Shown here: positions 60,506-64,000 of the stretch, piece by piece | How the letters are laid out: each line of letters begins with the position of its first letter | Numbering within the stretch: position 1 is the first letter of the stretch | Source of the DNA: Rhabditoides inermis | Lineage: Eukaryota; Nematoda; Chromadorea; Rhabditida; Rhabditidae | Direction: 5' to 3' | Assembly (NCBI GenBank): GCA_963966185.1 | Contig: CAWZYM010000076.1 | Coordinates: 783,501-847,500 of the forward strand | DNA length: 64,000 bases | The notes under the pieces: model-generated | What the model saw: the letters and a program-made list of their open reading frames with translations, nothing else | Databases searched by the model: none | What the model was told of the DNA's origin: nothing | Program-made: the position numbers and the translations under genes

Positions 60506-62088
60506 ATGTCTCACCGAAAGTTCTCGGCTCCGAGGCACGGACACATGGGCTTTACGCCCAAGAAGCGCAGCCGCACCCACCGTGGACGCGTCAAGGCTTT
60601 CCCCAAGGATGATGCCTCCAAGCCCGTGCACCTCACCTGCTTCATGGGTTTCAAGGCCGGCATGACCCACATCGTCCGCGATGTAAGCTTTTTTTTTAAT
60701 TGTATTCTGTGATAAACTTTATTGTTCAGGTCGATAAGCCTGGATCCAAGGTCAACAAGAAGGAGGTCGTCGAGGCCGTCACCATCCTCGAGACTCCCCC
60801 CATGGTCATCGTCGGAGTTGTCGGATACATCGAGACTCCCCGCGGACCTCGCCCTTTCAAGTCCGTCTGGCTGAGCACCTCTCCGAGGACTGCCGCCGTC
60901 GATTCTACAAGAACTGGTAAGTCCGTTATTCCACGCTCGTTGTTTTTATTGTTTTAAATTCAGTTTTGCTGAACATGGATTTCTCATTACGTGATCGTAA
61001 GTTGTCTCCGCTGTGATTTCAATGACATGAGACAATTTATCGGTCGAATGAGCTCTTCCTCTGCCTCGCGCATGAAGGGAAACGAACCTATTCACATCCC
61101 CGATGGGTTGTGTAAAGGGGTTCAAACTCACCTATGTCTGCAGGTGCAAGTCCAAGAAGAAGGCCTTCACCAAGTACGCCAAGAAGTGGCAGGATGAGGA
61201 TGGCAAGAAGTCCATCGAGGGAGACTTCGCCAAGATGAAGAAGTATTGCTCCAGCATCCGTGTCATCGCCCACACCCAGGTTTGTTACTCATAGTTGCAT
61301 GTGAGTATCACGTAATCAATAATTTTATTTAGATGAAGCTTATGGGACGCCGTGACAAGAAGGGACACATCATGGAGATCCAGCTCAACGGAGGTTCCAT
61401 CGAAGACAAGGTGCGTTTAATTTTCTATTTATAATACATGTTTATTATATTTGCTTTTTAGGTCAACTTCGCCAAGGACCACCTTGAGAAGCAGATCCCT
61501 GTTGACAACGTCTTTGCTCAGGACGAGATGATTGACACCATCGGTGTGACCAAGGGACACGGATTCAAGGGAGTCACCAGCCGTTGGCACACCAAGAAGC
61601 TTCCCCGCAAGACCCACAAGGGACTTCGCAAGGTCGCTTGTATTGGAGCTTGGCATCCGTCCCGCGTTCAGTTCACTGTTGCCCGTGCTGGACAGAAGGG
61701 ATACCACCACCGCACTGAGATCAACAAGAAGATCTACCGCATTGGAGCTTCCGCTCTTACTGCCGATGGCAAGAAGAACGGAGCCACCGAGTTCGATCTG
61801 ACTGAGAAGACCATCAACCCCATGGGAGGCTTCCCCCACTACGGAATCGTCAACCAGGACTTCATCATGCTCCGCGGCCCCGTCATTGGATCTAAGAAGC
61901 GTGTTATCACCCTCCGCAAGTCTCTCATCACCCAGACCAAGCGCTTCGCTTTCGAGAAGATCAACCTCAAGTGGATCGACACCTCGTCAAAGATGGGACA
62001 CGGACGTTTCCAGACCCCTGCCGAGAAGAAGGCCTTCATGGGAAAGCTCAAGAAGGACTTCATTGCCGAAGCGGAGGCTCAGGCCTAA
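60506..62088 (+). CDS. rpl-3: 60S ribosomal protein L3 (uL3), one-base gap in exon 2
   Basis: Five exons: 60506-60682, 60730-60916, 61144-61279, 61333-61410, 61462-62088; about 401 aa, the usual length. The start [16 protein letters not shown] follows a TTTTTAG acceptor. Conserved blocks include [48 protein letters not shown] and [15 protein letters not shown] around the peptidyl-transferase-facing histidine. Exon 2 lacks one base near 60890: after FKSVW the frame reads LSTSP, but the next frame gives [16 protein letters not shown] as in all L3 proteins. As the gene is essential, this looks like a consensus error or a collapsed GGG. AATAAA at 62108 ends the gene. Codon use is strongly biased, as in highly expressed genes. 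Confidence 0.96.
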
Positions 62089-62107
62089 ATGTTGTTATCC
62101 TCAAACC

Positions 62108-62113
62108 AATAAA
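62108..62113 (+). promoter_or_regulatory. Poly(A) signal of RPL3
   Basis: AATAAA 20 nt after the RPL3 stop codon, followed by T/G-rich sequence. Confidence 0.75.
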
Positions 62114-62838
62114 ATGTTGTTTGTTGTTAAACAATTGTTATTTATCGTTGATATTGGGTTGAGTATCAATAACAATTTGACATGAAAAATGGACGCTTTG
62201 TAGATGTGGTAGGAAGCGTTCAGCCAAATCATTCAGCTGCAACTTCTTTGACTTACGCACATCGTCTATAGAACTCATTGCGGTGAGATCTGTCGTGTTT
62301 TATCACGACTCAGTTGCAGAAATCTTTTATTGAGCACCATGTAAACATTATTATTGTGTTTGGAATGTAGATCATTTGTGGGAACTGAGCATATCAACGG
62401 TTGTAATTGGGATAGAACATAAAGGGAGGGTTCTGGGTGTGTCTTTGCGATTGCATGAATTGACCCCAATCGGGTTGCTGTGTTCCTTCATTATGGCCGT
62501 CCCTCCGACTGCTTCTGCGGGATACGTTTCGCGATTGCTGAACGATTTTTGTTTTGTATTCAAGTACAAATCAAGTGCTTACCGGCATTGCTTCATAGAT
62601 ACTGTCATCTCGACTGACTGCCCTTCGTCCTCGTCTTCCTTCTTGACGCATGGTTGTCCTTCCTCTTCCCTCTACATCGGAGAGACTCGACTCGCTCGCT
62701 GCTCGTCTGCGCATAGATTTCTCCGGTGCAGCGATAGCCAGGCGATAACCAGGAGGAGCAATCGAATGGGGCAAGCTGTACGTGTATGACGCGTGCTGAT
62801 AGATACTGAAATATCGTCAATATATGTGTATGTGTTGA
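62114..62838. other. Convergent 3' interval between RPL3 and the Patched-related gene
   Basis: No supported exon. Both neighbouring genes end here. Confidence 0.5.
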
Positions 62839-63777
62839 TTAGAATTCTGACTTTTCAGGATGAATAGCTCGTCCGGTGGTAGGGATATAATAGATAGACG
62901 AATCGTCATCCATATCACAGCAACACTCAGCACAGCTGAGCGCAGTGCACATAGGGAGATGCTCGGACAGCAGAATGAGTAGGCTGAAAGTAAAGAATGT
63001 AGACGAAAAACGAAGAAAAAGTATTTACTTGGGTAGGAAGAAGAGGAGGTGAATGGCGGATGCCGCAGAGGAAAGAAGAAGCATCTTCCACACATGGATG
63101 ACGACTGGAGCGTCAACTGCGAGGAGGGGCAGATAGGCGACTGTGGGCAAGGCACAAGCAGCCAGTGCAGGCAGCAGACACGCCTGACACGTGTACTGCA
63201 CCCGCTGTTGCGGACGCTGCTGGCCCTTGCCCGACATCGAGTAGCTGTAGCAGAACACGATGATCAGAAGTGTCGTGAGAGTATTGGCGGTGAGAGCGAC
63301 TGTGAAAGTGACAGTGTTGAGGGGTACGGAGAGATGCGCAGCGTATCCGATAGTGGCGGCGAGAGTGGCTGCTGATCCGGACACGCACAGCAGGGTGAGT
63401 GCGGGTTGGCCGAGAAGGAGCAGAGACAGGGCTGTCGACACAACTAGCATAATGCCAAAGCACGACAGGAACGACGACAGCGCCTGAAACAACTGCTTTG
63501 TATCTGAGCGCCTTCGACTCTTGTTTATGTGAAAACGAGCAGCTTTCTGTGACCGTAAGGTGATTGAAAGGTGATTGTAAGGTGATTGATTACGTCGTAA
63601 GGTGATGTGAGGTGAGCACGTAAGGTGATTGATTCAATATCCAGGTGCGAATCCACCGAGTGATTCTGTTTGCAAACCTGTAGATCGTGTTGAATAGAGA
63701 ATACGAATGGTGCAGTGACAGTGACGGGGAGGCGGAACTGACGTGACTTCGATAGAATGCTCTCAACCAGCTCGTTC
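62839..63777 (-). CDS. Patched-related (PTR/PTCHD-like) membrane protein, 3' part
   Basis: Three 3' exons in one frame: 63678-63777, 63029-63483, 62839-62983 (about 233 aa); the first begins at an acceptor (TTTTAG), so the 5' part lies beyond the window. ELVESILSKSRQFRLPVTVT...FVFSIQHDLQ fits the last luminal loop of PTR proteins. Then come five hydrophobic segments (SSFLSCFGIMLVVSTALSLL, PALTLLCVSGSAATLAATIG, VTFTVALTANTLTTLLIIVF, LPALAACALPTVAYLPLLAV, VIHVWKMLLLSSAASAIHLL) ending FFLPNLLILLSE, the typical RND/SSD close (HGLVFLPVLLS). A short cysteine-rich cytosolic tail (CAECCCD) follows. Nematode PTR proteins act in sterol-like or cuticle-related transport. Confidence 0.75.
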
Positions 63778-63910
63778 CTAAAACAACCGTAATCCACAAT
63801 TTTGAAAGTTAGAATTTGGCAAAACTAGACTCAGAAGGAAGGCAGCATATCTGGAGTTTGTTCATCAGAATAGGTCTGAACAGGCTTCCAGACTTTCCAT
63901 CATTGTCTAC

Positions 63911-63985
63911 CAACGGAACCGATCCCTCGACCGCTAGAACGCAATACGCGCACGCTAACCATTATGCTAGACGAGTGCTGTTCAG
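63911..63985 (-). other. tRNA-like (Pol III box A/B) sequence, possibly SINE or tRNA relic
   Basis: On the minus strand TAGCATAATGG (box A) and GGATCGGTTCC (9 of 11 to the B-box GGTTCGANTCC) are separated by 32 nt, the spacing in tRNAs. The D-arm text ATAATGGTTAGC is tRNA-like. The anticodon stem does not pair well and no clean acceptor stem is seen, so a working tRNA is unlikely. A tRNA-derived SINE or pseudo-tRNA fits better. Confidence 0.4.
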
Positions 63986-64000
63986 CAATGCGAGATAGCG

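Overview
The window is nuclear DNA from an animal, almost certainly a nematode. Genes are split into many short exons with GT-AG introns, several only about 41-45 nt long. Start codons often sit just after a TTTCAG-like acceptor, as expected for trans-spliced leaders. Two nematode-type serpentine chemoreceptor loci are present. Several genes have recognisable C. elegans chromosome III counterparts as I recall them: GEI-8, MXL-2, CNX-1, PAN-3, SUP-26 and RPL-3. From memory, calnexin and PAN3 are also neighbours in C. elegans. A Pristionchus-like (diplogastrid) worm is plausible, but the species cannot be fixed from sequence alone.

Layout. 28-2904 (-): secreted two-immunoglobulin-domain protein. 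2.9-6.9 kb: gene-poor, rich in GA/CT microsatellites. 6895-19352 (-): a 45-exon NCoR/SMRT corepressor (GEI-8-like), reconstructed in frame end to end (1885 aa); its 3.5-kb penultimate intron carries a 1.37-kb fold-back element. 19.8-22.7 kb (-): a degenerate NOP14-like locus flanked by related GC-rich repeats. 23183-24523 (+): MLX-type bHLH-zipper factor. 24925-30334 (-): unidentified one-TM protein whose introns hold two MITE-like hairpins and a LINE tail. 31684-38487 (+): rhodopsin-type GPCR whose 4.8-kb intron hosts an antisense chemoreceptor gene (32985-34748). 38635-42121 (-): a paralogous chemoreceptor wrecked by a LINE and an 86-bp fold-back insertion. 43006-43769 (-): small charged protein. 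44143-46554 (-): calnexin. 47961-50542 (-): PAN3. 51537-58766 (+): RBMS/SUP-26-type RNA-binding protein. 59566-60177 (+): C-type-lectin-like secreted protein with a frame break. 60506-62088 (+): ribosomal protein L3 with a one-base gap. 62839-63777 (-): 3' part of a Patched-related membrane protein, cut by the right edge.

The genes do not form one pathway. They are a mix of conserved nuclear, ER, translation and mRNA-decay genes with two fast-evolving receptor loci. The accessory interest lies in the mobile elements: at least three different target-site signatures (TTA, TTAA, 7-8 bp) in about 16 kb. No clearly new multi-gene system was found. The most unusual items are the cysteine-rich module between the NCoR SANT domains, the nested and disrupted chemoreceptor pair, and the degenerate NOP14 locus. 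Exon borders were derived by hand from splice consensus and reading phase, so single-base errors in coordinates are possible.
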